Below are positions 17,126 to 24,553 of a stretch of DNA of 64,000 bases, one piece after another. This DNA comes from Microbulbifer sp. TB1203 (GTDB lineage: Bacteria; Pseudomonadota; Gammaproteobacteria; Pseudomonadales; Cellvibrionaceae): positions 3,248,001-3,312,000 of the forward strand of contig NZ_CP116899.1 in assembly GCF_030997045.1 (NCBI RefSeq), in the 5' to 3' direction. How positions within the stretch are numbered: position 1 is the first letter of the stretch; every line of letters starts with the position of its first letter. Below the pieces are notes generated by a model. It searched no databases, was not told the DNA's origin, and was given only the letters and a program-made list of their open reading frames with translations. The position numbers and the translations under genes are program-made.

Positions 17126-17587
17126 TTACTCTTCGTCTTCAGCGGTATCGGAAGACTCTTCTTCCTCTTCATCGGAGGAAGACCTGTCTTCTTCCTGCTC
17201 GGTGCGCTCGCGGCGTTCGCTACGCTCGCCACGCTCCGCTCGTGCGGCCTTGCGCTCGCGGCTCTCTTTCTCCGCCTTCATGATCGGGCTTTCTTCGGTG
17301 ATGGCCTCATCTTCGCGCATCACCAGGTTGCGCAGCACGGCGTCGTTGTAGCGGAAGTTGGTAGTCAGCTCTTCCAGAGCCTCTTCCGTGCACTCGACGT
17401 TCATCAGGATGTAGTGGGCTTTGTGGATCTTGTTGATCGGATAGGCCAGACGGCGGCGGCCCCAGTCTTCCAGGCGATGGACCTGTCCACCGCTGTCCTT
17501 GATGGTCGCGCTGTAGCGCTCCACCATACCGGGCACCTGCTCGCTCTGGTCGGGATGGACCAGGAATACAATTTCGTAATGACGCAT
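17126..17587 (-). CDS. rpsF: 30S ribosomal protein S6 with acidic tail
   Basis: The 153-residue product starts MRHYEIVFLVHPDQSEQVPG and contains the S6 core (VHRLEDWGRRRLAYPINKIH, KAHYILMNVECT). After residue about 110 there is a long Arg/Glu-rich then Glu/Asp/Ser-rich tail ending EEEESSDTAEDEE. S6 tails are variable and may be glutamylated in enterobacteria; this one is longer than that of E. coli. ATG 17587 follows AAGGAG. It is the first gene of the operon. Confidence 0.97.
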   Translation of the reverse strand: MRHYEIVFLVHPDQSEQVPGMVERYSATIKDSGGQVHRLEDWGRRRLAYPINKIHKAHYILMNVECTEEALEELTTNFRYNDAVLRNLVMREDEAITEESPIMKAEKESRERKAARAERGERSERRERTEQEEDRSSSDEEEEESSDTAEDEE

Positions 17588-17610
17588 TTTTGCTCCTTAC
17601 GGGTTAAACA

Positions 17611-17634
17611 GCCTCCCGGACAATCCGGTGAGGC
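17611..17634 (-). promoter_or_regulatory. Candidate S6:S18-binding mRNA hairpin in the rpsF leader
   Basis: On the transcript, GCCTC-A-CCGG-ATTGT-CCGG-GAGGC folds into a hairpin with a one-base bulge, 23 bases before the rpsF start. A leader hairpin with a conserved CCG element that binds the S6:S18 complex is known upstream of rpsF in many bacteria and mediates feedback control. The position and the CCGG core fit; the exact match to the consensus was not scored. Confidence 0.55.
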
Positions 17635-17678
17635 AAGGAGAACAACGGGCCTTTTGAGGGGCACATTGCGGGCGGCGT

Positions 17679-17707
17679 ATTCTATGCACTCCCCCCGCTG
17701 CTTGCAA
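17679..17707 (-). promoter_or_regulatory. Probable sigma-70 promoter of the rpsF operon
   Basis: TTGCAA (17707-17702), a 17-base spacer and TAGAAT (17684-17679) form a good sigma-70 promoter reading toward rpsF. The start site would be near 17672, giving a leader that includes the S6:S18-type hairpin. Confidence 0.65.
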
Positions 17708-17807
17708 GTTGATCAATTCCCCCGGGAGGCTACCCCAAATACAAAAATGACCGAGCGCAACCGCCCGGCCATTCATACTGCGATATTCGCGGTCTCTGCT
17801 TCCGGTA

Positions 17808-18452
17808 TCAGCCAGCTGAAGCTGCCTCTTCGGCATCTTCCATGGCATCTTCGGCTGCTTCGCTGGCATCTTCCTGCGCCTCTTCGGCAGCTTCTTCAGC
17901 GGACTCCTGCGCGTCCTCGGCGGCGTCTTCAGCCGCCTCCTGCGCCTCCTCGGCAGCTTCGTCAGCGGCTTCCTGGGCCTCTTTGGCAGCTTCTTCGGCA
18001 GCCTCCCGTGCTTCTTTGGCGGTCTCCCGGGCCTCTTCGGCAGCTTCTTTGGCGGCCTCCCGCGCCTCTTCGGCAGCTTCTTCAGCGGCCTCCTGTGCCT
18101 TCTCGGCGGCTTCGTCTGCGGCCTCCCGCGCCTCTTCTTCGGATTCGCGCGCCTCTTCCGCCGCGTCGTCCATGTCGTCCAGTGCGTCCTCGGTCGGCTC
18201 GTCTATATCGTCTCTCTCGAACTTGCCGCGCTGGCGCGCCGCATTGGCGGTGGCCAGACCGAAGGCCGAAGCCTCTTTCGCCACGTCGCTGGCCTCTTCC
18301 GGGAGTTCGATCAGCTCCACCGCGTCCTCGACACTGCCGTCGGCCTCCACTACGGTCACTGTCACATCCAGGTCGCCGTCAGCAATGGCCGGAACAGCAA
18401 ACTGCGCGGAGACGAACAGCGACAGGACCATTGTCTTCTTGAATATATTCAT
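17808..18452 (-). CDS. Secreted Ala/Glu-rich coiled-coil protein, ECF-module paralogue 1
   Basis: The 214-residue product has a signal peptide (MNIFKKTMVLSLFVSAQFAV, cleaved near AIA-DGD). A conserved segment of about 50 residues follows (LDVTVTVVEADGSVEDAVEL, then LPEEASDVAKEASAFGLATANAARQR). The last 120 residues are a highly repetitive EEAREAA/EEAQEAA sequence predicted to form a long acidic helix or coiled coil. The N-terminal half is nearly the same as in the protein at 20470-20997. It lies downstream of a decayed anti-sigma copy and of promoter P3 (18663-18692), so it is probably in the same sigma regulon. The function is not recognised; periplasmic location is inferred. Confidence 0.8.
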   Translation of the reverse strand: MNIFKKTMVLSLFVSAQFAVPAIADGDLDVTVTVVEADGSVEDAVELIELPEEASDVAKEASAFGLATANAARQRGKFERDDIDEPTEDALDDMDDAAEEARESEEEAREAADEAAEKAQEAAEEAAEEAREAAKEAAEEARETAKEAREAAEEAAKEAQEAADEAAEEAQEAAEDAAEDAQESAEEAAEEAQEDASEAAEDAMEDAEEAASAG

Positions 18453-18494
18453 TTTTATTGAACCTCACTTTCTACTTAGGAAAAAAATTTTTAA

Positions 18495-18642
18495 ATCATT
18501 GTCGCCGGATCGAAGGAGCTGCCGTGCCACCCTGAGCTCCCGACGCACTCGCGACAAGCGCACTGGCGGAATGGGGCAACAGGGCGCGGCCGCTCTGCTC
18601 GCGCATCAACTCCAGATCCCGTCTTGCCTGATTGCGATCCAT
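18495..18642 (-). pseudogene. Decayed copy of the anti-sigma factor N-terminus
   Basis: From an ATG at 18642 (after GGAGG) the reading MDRNQARRDLELMREQSG matches the intact anti-sigma start MNCNRAKQELDLMREQND. The match then continues in a second frame as RQCA-CRE (intact RQCANCRDY), and in the third frame as RRELRVARQLLR (intact EELRVVRLLRG). Two frameshifts have destroyed it, and the region stops at 18495 without the membrane or C-terminal parts. As it stands it would code a 48-residue peptide. It marks a duplication of the P2/anti-sigma region upstream of the gene at 17808. Confidence 0.75.
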
Positions 18643-18662
18643 GCCCGCCTCCTCAATACCGG

Positions 18663-18692
18663 TTAACACGCTTGGCAGCTGTCAAAGGTTCC
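18663..18692 (-). promoter_or_regulatory. ECF promoter P3 (GGAACC-N16-CGTGTTAA)
   Basis: GGAACC (18692-18687), 16 bases, then CGTGTTAA (18670-18663). The sequence and spacing are identical to P1 and P2. It reads into the anti-sigma remnant and the secreted protein gene at 17808-18452. Confidence 0.75.
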
Positions 18693-19074
18693 CGGATTGG
18701 GAATACGGGGCCCGTTGTCGGAGCGGTGGATCGTCGGCTGGAGGGACCGGCCGTAATTCAGAGCCGGTTCACAATCTCTTGATGGGGATGGCAGGCTGGG
18801 GGGCGAGCCTTTTGAAGTCTTCAAAAATTCGGTCCAGTGCGGGGCCAGGTGGGGAGACCCGATGACTCGCACCGGCCCTGACGTGCGCCTTCGCCGTCAA
18901 AATCTGCTCTTGACGAATTTGTGAGGAGGGCGGCCGGTTATGAGCGACGACCGATAGGGGGTGGCGGCAGAAAACGTAGAGAGCAGCTTTCTGCCGGGGG
19001 TGTATTCACAGCATGTCCCGGCAAAGGGCCGCCCCACCCGTCGCGCTCGGAAATACAAGGTTATGAAAGGGCTC
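18693..19074. other. Intergenic, no gene seen
   Basis: The 382 bases between P3 and the stop of the TPR/outer-membrane gene show no convincing gene on either strand. A 69-residue minus-strand reading frame ending GTFDSCQAC resembles the last residues of the sigma factor only because promoter P3 is a copy of P2, which overlaps those codons. The rest shows no similarity to the sigma factor. Confidence 0.6.
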
Positions 19075-20385
19075 TCAGAAGATGTACCTCACTCCCAGGC
19101 TGGCCTCGGTTTTGTCGTGGGTATAGAGGTCGAAGTTCTCTTCGTTGTCGACGACAGAGACCTTTCCTGCCAGTTGCAGCCGGGGCGACAGTTGCAACTC
19201 GGATTCCAGCCAGGACTTCACCCGATCGGCCTCCCGCGCCTCGCGCCGCTGAACGCCGTCGGTATCGGTCAGGCTGTTGCTGCCACCGTATTCGCTGGCC
19301 CGGTACTCGAAGCCGGCGGACACGACCCAGTTGCTCCGCAACTGCCAGCCCAGCTCCAGGCCGAGGCTGTGCCGCGTGGGTGAATAGCTGTAGAACTCGC
19401 CGCCTCCGTTCTCGAGGTCGGCGCGGTCGTCGATATCCAGCCGGTAGAGGGCACTGACCGTGGCCGAGCGCAGCGGCCGCTGCCACTTGGCCTCGAACCG
19501 GTGGCGCCAGCCGTCCAGATAGGTGTAGTTGCCGCCCCCGCTATAGTGGGAGGGCAAGTAGGCGAGAGTCACCCGGGCACCGCCGAGGCTGCGCTTCAAC
19601 CTGCCCACCAGCCCGGCTCTGTTTGTGAGTTGTGTCCCGTCCAGGGTGGTGTGTTCCGCGGCAATTCCGAGTTCAGTCTGCCAGCCGGCCCACTGCAGGT
19701 CCCGCGAGAGGCCCAGGCTGTAGCTGTTGATATCCAGGGAACTGTACTCCCGATAGCGACGACTGTAGCCAAACCCCTGCAACCGCCAGCCGTCGCTCGT
19801 CGTGCCGTGAAGGCGGTACTGCCCCCAGGCAAACAACTCCGAATAGACGTCGTCCCCCGCGGATGAATCCAGCTGCAGTTCGTCCCTCAGCGCAAAGACA
19901 TTGTCGTCGTAACCGGCAGAGGCACTGACTATGCCCAGCCAGGGATTGGATTTCACCCCTCGCGGCTCCGCCGGTGCCAAGGCAGCCAACCTTTTGTTGG
20001 CGAGCCGGCGCAGCTTGTCCGATTCCGCCTGCGCTTCAACCTCGCGGTAGAGGCGGATAGCGCGATCCTTGCGCCCTTGCTTTTCCTCCACCAGCGCCAT
20101 CTGGAAATACCCCAGGTCCCGCCAGCGGGGAGCCTCCGTCAATTGGCGGAAGGCCAAGCCGGCCTCGTGGTAATTCCCCAGTTTGAAGTGCGTAATGCCG
20201 ATGTTGTAAATCAGCTTCCCGTCGCTGTTGCCTTTGCGCCGCTCCAGTTCGAACTGCACCAAGGCCTCTTGGTAGTCCCCGTGCTTGAAGGCGGCTGTCC
20301 CCCGGCTGAAATTATCCTCTGCGTGTACCAGCGATGCACTCAGCAGCCCCCATAGAGAAATCGTTTTTATCGCCTTTGCCAACAT
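19075..20385 (-). CDS. TPR-containing outer-membrane beta-barrel protein
   Basis: The 436-residue product has a signal peptide (MLAKAIKTISLWGLLSASLV, cleaved at VHA-EDN). It then has about three TPR-like units (FSRGTAAFKHGDYQEALVQF, IYNIGITHFKLGNYHEAGLA, YFQMALVEEKQGRKDRAIRL). From about residue 140 it becomes a series of alternating-residue strands ending VRYIF, a typical outer-membrane barrel end. The layout resembles SlaM/DUF560-type surface lipoprotein assembly modifiers, but assignment to that family is tentative. ATG 20385 was preferred over an upstream ATG because of the signal peptide. It is the last gene of the ECF operon. Confidence 0.75.
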   Translation of the reverse strand: MLAKAIKTISLWGLLSASLVHAEDNFSRGTAAFKHGDYQEALVQFELERRKGNSDGKLIYNIGITHFKLGNYHEAGLAFRQLTEAPRWRDLGYFQMALVEEKQGRKDRAIRLYREVEAQAESDKLRRLANKRLAALAPAEPRGVKSNPWLGIVSASAGYDDNVFALRDELQLDSSAGDDVYSELFAWGQYRLHGTTSDGWRLQGFGYSRRYREYSSLDINSYSLGLSRDLQWAGWQTELGIAAEHTTLDGTQLTNRAGLVGRLKRSLGGARVTLAYLPSHYSGGGNYTYLDGWRHRFEAKWQRPLRSATVSALYRLDIDDRADLENGGGEFYSYSPTRHSLGLELGWQLRSNWVVSAGFEYRASEYGGSNSLTDTDGVQRREAREADRVKSWLESELQLSPRLQLAGKVSVVDNEENFDLYTHDKTEASLGVRYIF

Positions 20386-20469
20386 TACAATTTTCCGCAG
20401 TTTCAAAACAACAAAAAGATGGCCGGGCACAGAACCCGACCACCAAAGCCACTACTAGGGAAGCGCGTA

Positions 20470-20997
20470 TCAACTGCCGGGTAGATTTCCCCGGCCCTTC
20501 TCGTCAGCGCCATCGATCACCGAGTCCAGATCGATCGGCAGCTTGTCCTTTACATCATCGGGAATATTGTCCAGCACCTCTTCTGGAATATTTTCCGTAC
20601 CGCCGCCGGAGAGCCCGTTCTTCACTGCTTCCTCCGCGGCCTCATTGCCGTTTTTAGCGGATTCCCGCGCAGATTCCCGTGCACTCTTGGCGGCCGCCTT
20701 TGCCTGCTCGGCAGCTTCTTTGGCCTCGTCCTTTACTTCGCCGGAGTCATCTTTTGCACGCTGGCGGGCGGTGTTGGCGGTGGCCTGGCCAAAAGCGGCG
20801 CTCTCCTTCGCGACTTCGCTGGCCTGCTCGGGCAGCTGGATGGTGTTCACCGCATCTTCGACGTCTTCATCGGACTCCACCACGGTCAGGGTGACATCCA
20901 GCTCATCGCTGTCGGCTTCATCCTCGGCCTGTGCCGGAACAGCTAACTGCGCCGCGAAAAACAGAGTCAGCACCAACAACCTTCTTTGCACTTTCAT
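20470..20997 (-). CDS. Secreted Ala/Glu-rich protein, ECF-module paralogue 2
   Basis: The 175-residue product has a signal peptide (MKVQRRLLVLTLFFAAQLAV, cleaved near AQA-EDE). The same domain as paralogue 1 follows: LDVTLTVVESDEDVEDAVNT, then LPEQASEVAKESAAFGQATA. A shorter Lys/Ala/Glu helix (KEAAEQAKAAAKSARESARE) comes next, and the C-terminus is acidic with IPEEVLDNIPDDVKDKLPID. Long helical repeats seen in paralogue 1 are mostly absent. It lies 35 bases after the anti-sigma stop and 84 before the TPR/OMP gene, so it is in the operon. The function is unknown. Confidence 0.8.
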   Translation of the reverse strand: MKVQRRLLVLTLFFAAQLAVPAQAEDEADSDELDVTLTVVESDEDVEDAVNTIQLPEQASEVAKESAAFGQATANTARQRAKDDSGEVKDEAKEAAEQAKAAAKSARESARESAKNGNEAAEEAVKNGLSGGGTENIPEEVLDNIPDDVKDKLPIDLDSVIDGADEKGRGNLPGS

Positions 20998-21032
20998 CCG
21001 GGAAACCTCATGTTGTTTCTATGGGAAATCGT

Positions 21033-21662
21033 TCAGGTCTTCTGCATCGGGGCCGTCGCGGCACCTCCAGAAGGCCGGGGCTGAACCGGCACCCGGAACG
21101 TCTTGCGCTGCCCCCCGTGCTCGACTTCAATCAGTATTTCGCCGCCGCTCTCCGCGCCCTGCAACTGCACCGGCAGGGTGAGCCGGTTGCCTCCAGCGTT
21201 CAAATTCGCCCGCCACTCCAGCTCCTGAACTCCGGGATAACCATCCAGCGCCAAGTGGGACGGCAGCGACACCCGGATAACGGCGCCCTCCAACGGGCGG
21301 GCGCTGTCGAGGGATACGCTGACCGGCAGCGTCGAGACGACCTGCGGCGCGGCGGGCTGCGGCGACTGCCAGCGGGGCACCGTCATTATTACCGCCAGCA
21401 GCAGACTGGCGGCGGTCGCCAGTTGCCAGCCGCGCAGCCGGGCCTGCGGCTCCACCCGGGACTGCGGAAGCACCGACTGCAGCACCCGTTTCTCGAAACC
21501 CTCCGAGGGTTCCGGCGCGGGCATGCCGCGCAGCAGGCGCACCACCCGGAGTTCTTCCGCGTAGTCGCGGCAGTTGGCACACTGGCGCAGATGATGCAGC
21601 AGACTTCCGTCGTTCTGCTCGCGCATCAAGTCCAATTCCTGTTTTGCCCGATTGCAATTCAT
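21033..21662 (-). CDS. Zinc-finger anti-sigma factor, membrane-anchored
   Basis: The 209-residue protein starts MNCNRAKQELDLMREQ and carries the HxxxCxxC anti-sigma zinc motif in LLHHLRQCANCRDYAEEL. One membrane span follows (GWQLATAASLLLAVIMTVPR, around residues 85-105). The remaining 100 residues look like a periplasmic beta-rich sensor domain. Such proteins hold an ECF sigma factor at the membrane until an envelope signal arrives. ATG 21662 has GGAG at six bases; a second ATG six bases upstream is too close to it. It starts 20 bases after the sigma stop. Confidence 0.88.
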   Translation of the reverse strand: MNCNRAKQELDLMREQNDGSLLHHLRQCANCRDYAEELRVVRLLRGMPAPEPSEGFEKRVLQSVLPQSRVEPQARLRGWQLATAASLLLAVIMTVPRWQSPQPAAPQVVSTLPVSVSLDSARPLEGAVIRVSLPSHLALDGYPGVQELEWRANLNAGGNRLTLPVQLQGAESGGEILIEVEHGGQRKTFRVPVQPRPSGGAATAPMQKT

Positions 21663-21682
21663 AATCATCTCCTCGCCACCGG

Positions 21683-21712
21683 TTAACACGCGTGGCAGCC
21701 CTCAATGGTTCC
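21683..21712 (-). promoter_or_regulatory. ECF promoter P2, inside the end of the sigma gene
   Basis: GGAACC (21712-21707), 16 bases, then CGTGTTAA (21690-21683). The -10-like element contains the sigma stop codon itself. The promoter would drive the anti-sigma, secreted protein and TPR/OMP genes independently of P1. Confidence 0.7.
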
Positions 21713-22252
21713 CAGTTGCAGCGCCGCTTTCAGTTTTTTTCTCGCACGGTGGAGGCGGGATTTCACAGTGCCCACATTGATTTCCAGGATTTCCGCCACT
21801 TCCAGGACCGAATAGCCCTCCACATCGTGCAATAGCACCACGTCGCGCCAGCCGTCATCCAGCTCTTCCAGCGCCCGGTTCAGGGCCCGCTTCAGTTCCA
21901 GCTGATGGAAATGGTTACGCTCATCCAGAAGGTGCCCCTGAAAGAAAGCGTCATCGCTGCTCCAGGAAACGCTGTCGTCGACCGGCGAATTGAGCCGGCG
22001 GCGGTAGAGGTCCACGTAGCGGTGGTAGAGCACCTTGACCAGCCAGGGGCCCGGCTTGTCCAGTGCGACCAGTTCTTCCAACCGCGGAAACAGGCGGGCC
22101 AGTACGTCCTGCACCAGATCCTCCGCTTCCGACTGGTTTTGCGTCCAGCGGTAGGCCATCCGGTACATCAGGCGGATGTGCGGGCGCACCAGGGCGGTAA
22201 AGCGGTCCTCCGGCGCCGCGCGCCAGCGGAATATCTGCATCAGGCCGGTCAA
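21683..22252 (-). CDS. ECF-type RNA polymerase sigma factor
   Basis: The protein has sigma region 2 (FTALVRPHIRLMYRMAYRWT, SEAEDLVQDVLARLFPRLEE) and region 4 (RALEELDDGWRDVVLLHDVE, GYSVLEVAEILEINVGTVKS, RLHRARKKL). The start is uncertain. A TTG at 22252 lies 7 bases after AGGAG and gives 189 residues. ATG 22240 lacks a ribosome site. An ATG at 22330 would extend the frame through promoter P1 and is therefore unlikely. P1 just upstream points to autoregulation. Confidence 0.9.
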   Translation of the reverse strand: MTGLMQIFRWRAAPEDRFTALVRPHIRLMYRMAYRWTQNQSEAEDLVQDVLARLFPRLEELVALDKPGPWLVKVLYHRYVDLYRRRLNSPVDDSVSWSSDDAFFQGHLLDERNHFHQLELKRALNRALEELDDGWRDVVLLHDVEGYSVLEVAEILEINVGTVKSRLHRARKKLKAALQLGTIEGCHAC

Positions 22253-22289
22253 GCCATCACTCCTCTCGCCGATATCTTCAATCGGTCTG

Positions 22290-22319
22290 TTAACACGCAG
22301 GGCAACCCGAAAAGGTTCC
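22290..22319 (-). promoter_or_regulatory. ECF promoter P1 of the sigma operon
   Basis: GGAACC (22319-22314), 16 bases, then CGTGTTAA (22297-22290), placed 37 bases before the TTG start of the sigma gene. It is the third exact copy of the -35/-10 pair seen at P2 and P3 and fits the general ECF promoter type (GGAAC / CGT). Confidence 0.75.
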
Positions 22320-22620
22320 CGAAAATTCAAAATTATTCAAATAAACTTCCGGGCCGGCCGGGCTTGCACCTGTTCGCCCCAAGGGCCGCAACGCAAAATT
22401 ATTCCAATCAAGCCCCAAAAATCAGAAATTTAATTTTCCTAAAACCATAGTTCGCGTTACAGTAATGCCATCAAAAACTCCACCGGCTTCATTCGCCGGA
22501 GGTTAAAAAAACCGGTGACGACACCCGGCCAGTAGGCCGGTGGACGTCGATCCGGCCTCATTATCCATAGATAACGTTTTGTCGGGTATTTCTGTCAGTT
22601 TGGTATTCGGAGTGGAGAGT
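22320..22620. other. AT-rich divergent promoter region
   Basis: This 301-base region lies between the ECF operon and the 2OG-oxygenase gene. It is AT-richer than its surroundings and probably holds the promoter for the oxygenase. A hairpin with CCGGC/GCCGG arms (22483-22499, extendable to 22480-22502) is flanked by A/T runs. No gene was seen. Confidence 0.5.
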
Positions 22621-23358
22621 ATGGATTCGCTGATTCTGATGTTTGAGAATATCGCACCCGCGGAAACCTGCGATCATTTGATCCGGCGCTTTCGCGAGTC
22701 CCCAGACAAACAGCCGGGCCGGACCGGCTCCGGAGTGGACCACAGCAAGAAAAACAGTTCCGACCTGTTTATCTCCGATATGGATTCCTGGCGGGATGAA
22801 TGTGCCGCAGTAAACAACTTGGTTTTTCGCGGACTGATGGAGTACTGCCGCCGCTACCCGCACATATTGACCGGCGCTCTCTCCCCCTCCTTTTACGATG
22901 AAACCAGCCGGGAAGTGCGCAACCTGACCAGCGGGGATATCGGCGGGCTTGGAGAACAGCAGATGCAGCGGCTGGTTTCCGGCATCTACCAGTTGGACAA
23001 GATCAACTTGCAGCACTATGAGAAAGCCAAGGGAGGCTACTACCACTGGCACTCGGAGCACTATCCGCACCCCAGCGACCCGGGGCAAAAATCCCTGCAC
23101 CGGGTGCTTTTCTGGATTCTCTATCTCAACGATGTGGACGAAGGCGGTGAGACAGAATTCTGCTACCAGGGCGCCAAAATCAAACCACGCAAAGGCAGCC
23201 TGATCCTCTCCCCCTGCGGCTTTACCCATACCCACCGCGGCAATGTGCCCGTGTCCGGCGATAAATATATCCTGACTTCCTGGGTCAACTACCGCCCGGC
23301 GGGCGAACTGTACGGGACCAAGCCGAAGGAACAGGCAACTGAGCCCCTTCGGCAATAA
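22621..23358 (+). CDS. 2OG-Fe(II) oxygenase (prolyl hydroxylase-like)
   Basis: The 245-residue protein resembles the prolyl-4-hydroxylase/PKHD branch of 2-oxoglutarate iron oxygenases. The likely iron ligands are in YHWHSEHY (HxE rather than the usual HxD) and THTHRG. GDKYIL supplies a Lys for 2OG binding, and ILYLNDVDEGGETEF matches the conserved strand region. The start ATG 22621 follows GGAGAG; an upstream in-frame ATG at 22540 lacks such a site. The substrate is unknown. Confidence 0.82.
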   Translation: MDSLILMFENIAPAETCDHLIRRFRESPDKQPGRTGSGVDHSKKNSSDLFISDMDSWRDECAAVNNLVFRGLMEYCRRYPHILTGALSPSFYDETSREVRNLTSGDIGGLGEQQMQRLVSGIYQLDKINLQHYEKAKGGYYHWHSEHYPHPSDPGQKSLHRVLFWILYLNDVDEGGETEFCYQGAKIKPRKGSLILSPCGFTHTHRGNVPVSGDKYILTSWVNYRPAGELYGTKPKEQATEPLRQ

Positions 23359-23369
23359 CGCCAACAACC

Positions 23370-24185
23370 CTATCCAGGGACGGCTTTCCCCGCAAAGGCC
23401 TGGTTCAGTGCCTTATAGGTAAGCCTGTGTGCGAACATTGGCTCAGTCTCGCCGCACTCGAGAAATCCCCGCGCGACTTCGGCGAGCGAAGCATAGCTGG
23501 CCAGAAAAGTGGCCGGTCCCGCGCTGAGCCGCCTGGCACCCGCCGCGAACAGATCCTCTACCGACGCCATTCCCGGCAGTATCATAAGATTGAGGGGCAT
23601 ATCCACTCCGGCGGCGACCGCGCGCACCTGCTCCACGGCACCCAGCCCCGGAACAAAACCGCCATCGGCGCCCGCATCCCGATACTCCGCCAAGCGCTTT
23701 ATCGAAAGCGCCACCGCCTTCTCGCCGGTGGCCAGGCCGCGCAGATAGACGTCGGTTCTGGCATTGATAAACAACGGCCGGTCTCCCAGGGTGTTGCGTA
23801 TCGCGCGGATCTTGCGGGAGAGTAATTCAGCAGAACCCTCGCCATCCTCGATATTGATGCCCACGACACCGCACCGCGCGATTTCAGCAGCCAGCTCCGC
23901 CACCTCGCGGGGTTCCTCGCTGTAGCCATCCTCGATATCCACTGTCACCGGTACCCGGGCCACGCGCACCATGCGCCGGACCACGGATAACAATTCCTCC
24001 CGAGGAAGGGCGCTGCCATCCGCGTAACCCAGGGACCAGGCCATGGAGGCACTGGAGGTTGCCAGCGCCTGGGTACCGGCTCGCTGGCAGAGCAACGCGC
24101 TGGCTGAATCCCAGATATTTGCCAACAGCAGCGGCGATGAACTGCGGTGGAGGGTGGTGAATTCTGTGTGCAGTAACTGATTCAT
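23370..24185 (-). CDS. Isocitrate lyase/PEP mutase-family protein
   Basis: The 271-residue TIM-barrel protein has family markers ANIWDSASALLCQRAGTQAL, VTVDIEDGYSE, VGINIEDGEG (magnesium acidic residues) and INARTDVYLRG. This matches the carboxyphosphonoenolpyruvate mutase-like group, mostly of unknown substrate and often oxaloacetate or methylisocitrate lyase-like. ATG 24185 was chosen; a GTG four codons upstream is possible. It converges with the oxygenase gene, with stops 11 bases apart. Confidence 0.85.
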   Translation of the reverse strand: MNQLLHTEFTTLHRSSSPLLLANIWDSASALLCQRAGTQALATSSASMAWSLGYADGSALPREELLSVVRRMVRVARVPVTVDIEDGYSEEPREVAELAAEIARCGVVGINIEDGEGSAELLSRKIRAIRNTLGDRPLFINARTDVYLRGLATGEKAVALSIKRLAEYRDAGADGGFVPGLGAVEQVRAVAAGVDMPLNLMILPGMASVEDLFAAGARRLSAGPATFLASYASLAEVARGFLECGETEPMFAHRLTYKALNQAFAGKAVPG

Positions 24186-24340
24186 AGAGATACCCACTTC
24201 GTTTTACGTTTGTGGATGCAGGGTATCTTTGTGACGGGTAGGTGCTGGCCACTTTCGGAACCGAACAGCAGTTTCCCGGCGGATGTGAGTGCCGGTCAAT
24301 AGTTATTCCCAAGCTGCTTCTACGCTGGAAATTTGCGCTC

Positions 24341-24490
24341 TAGGAGCCTGCTGTGACCGCCAGGGATAGCGGGGTACTGCCCAGCGGAATGCCGCCCAGC
24401 AAAAATGCAATTTTTTCAGGAGCAAAATCTGCCTGGCGAATATTCCCGATGTCTTGCCGCGCCTTCAATTCGCCCGCAAGCAGGCTCCTA
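24341..24490. repeat. Wide inverted repeat TAGGAGCCTGCT
   Basis: TAGGAGCCTGCT at 24341-24352 and its exact reverse complement at 24479-24490 enclose 126 bases. A single related arm, GCAAGCAGGCTCCTACAG, recurs at 52750-52767. The enclosed sequence shows no gene; the whole structure could be a small non-autonomous element. It occupies most of the 368-base gap between the PEP-mutase-like gene and rlmB. Confidence 0.6.
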
Positions 24491-24553
24491 CAAAAAGCGT
24501 GATGCTAAGGTCCTGCCGCCTCGACCTTAACTTAGTGGCATTCAGGTTAGGGA

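Noticed and set aside
18663..18872. A 69-residue frame ending GTFDSCQAC that looks like a sigma-factor remnant
   Set aside because: The similarity is limited to the last 9 or so residues and comes from promoter P3 being a copy of P2, which overlaps the sigma C-terminal codons. The rest does not match.
22480..22510. Hairpin with flanking A/T runs taken as a terminator
   Set aside because: No transcript would be expected to end there in the direction with the T run; it may simply be part of the divergent promoter region.
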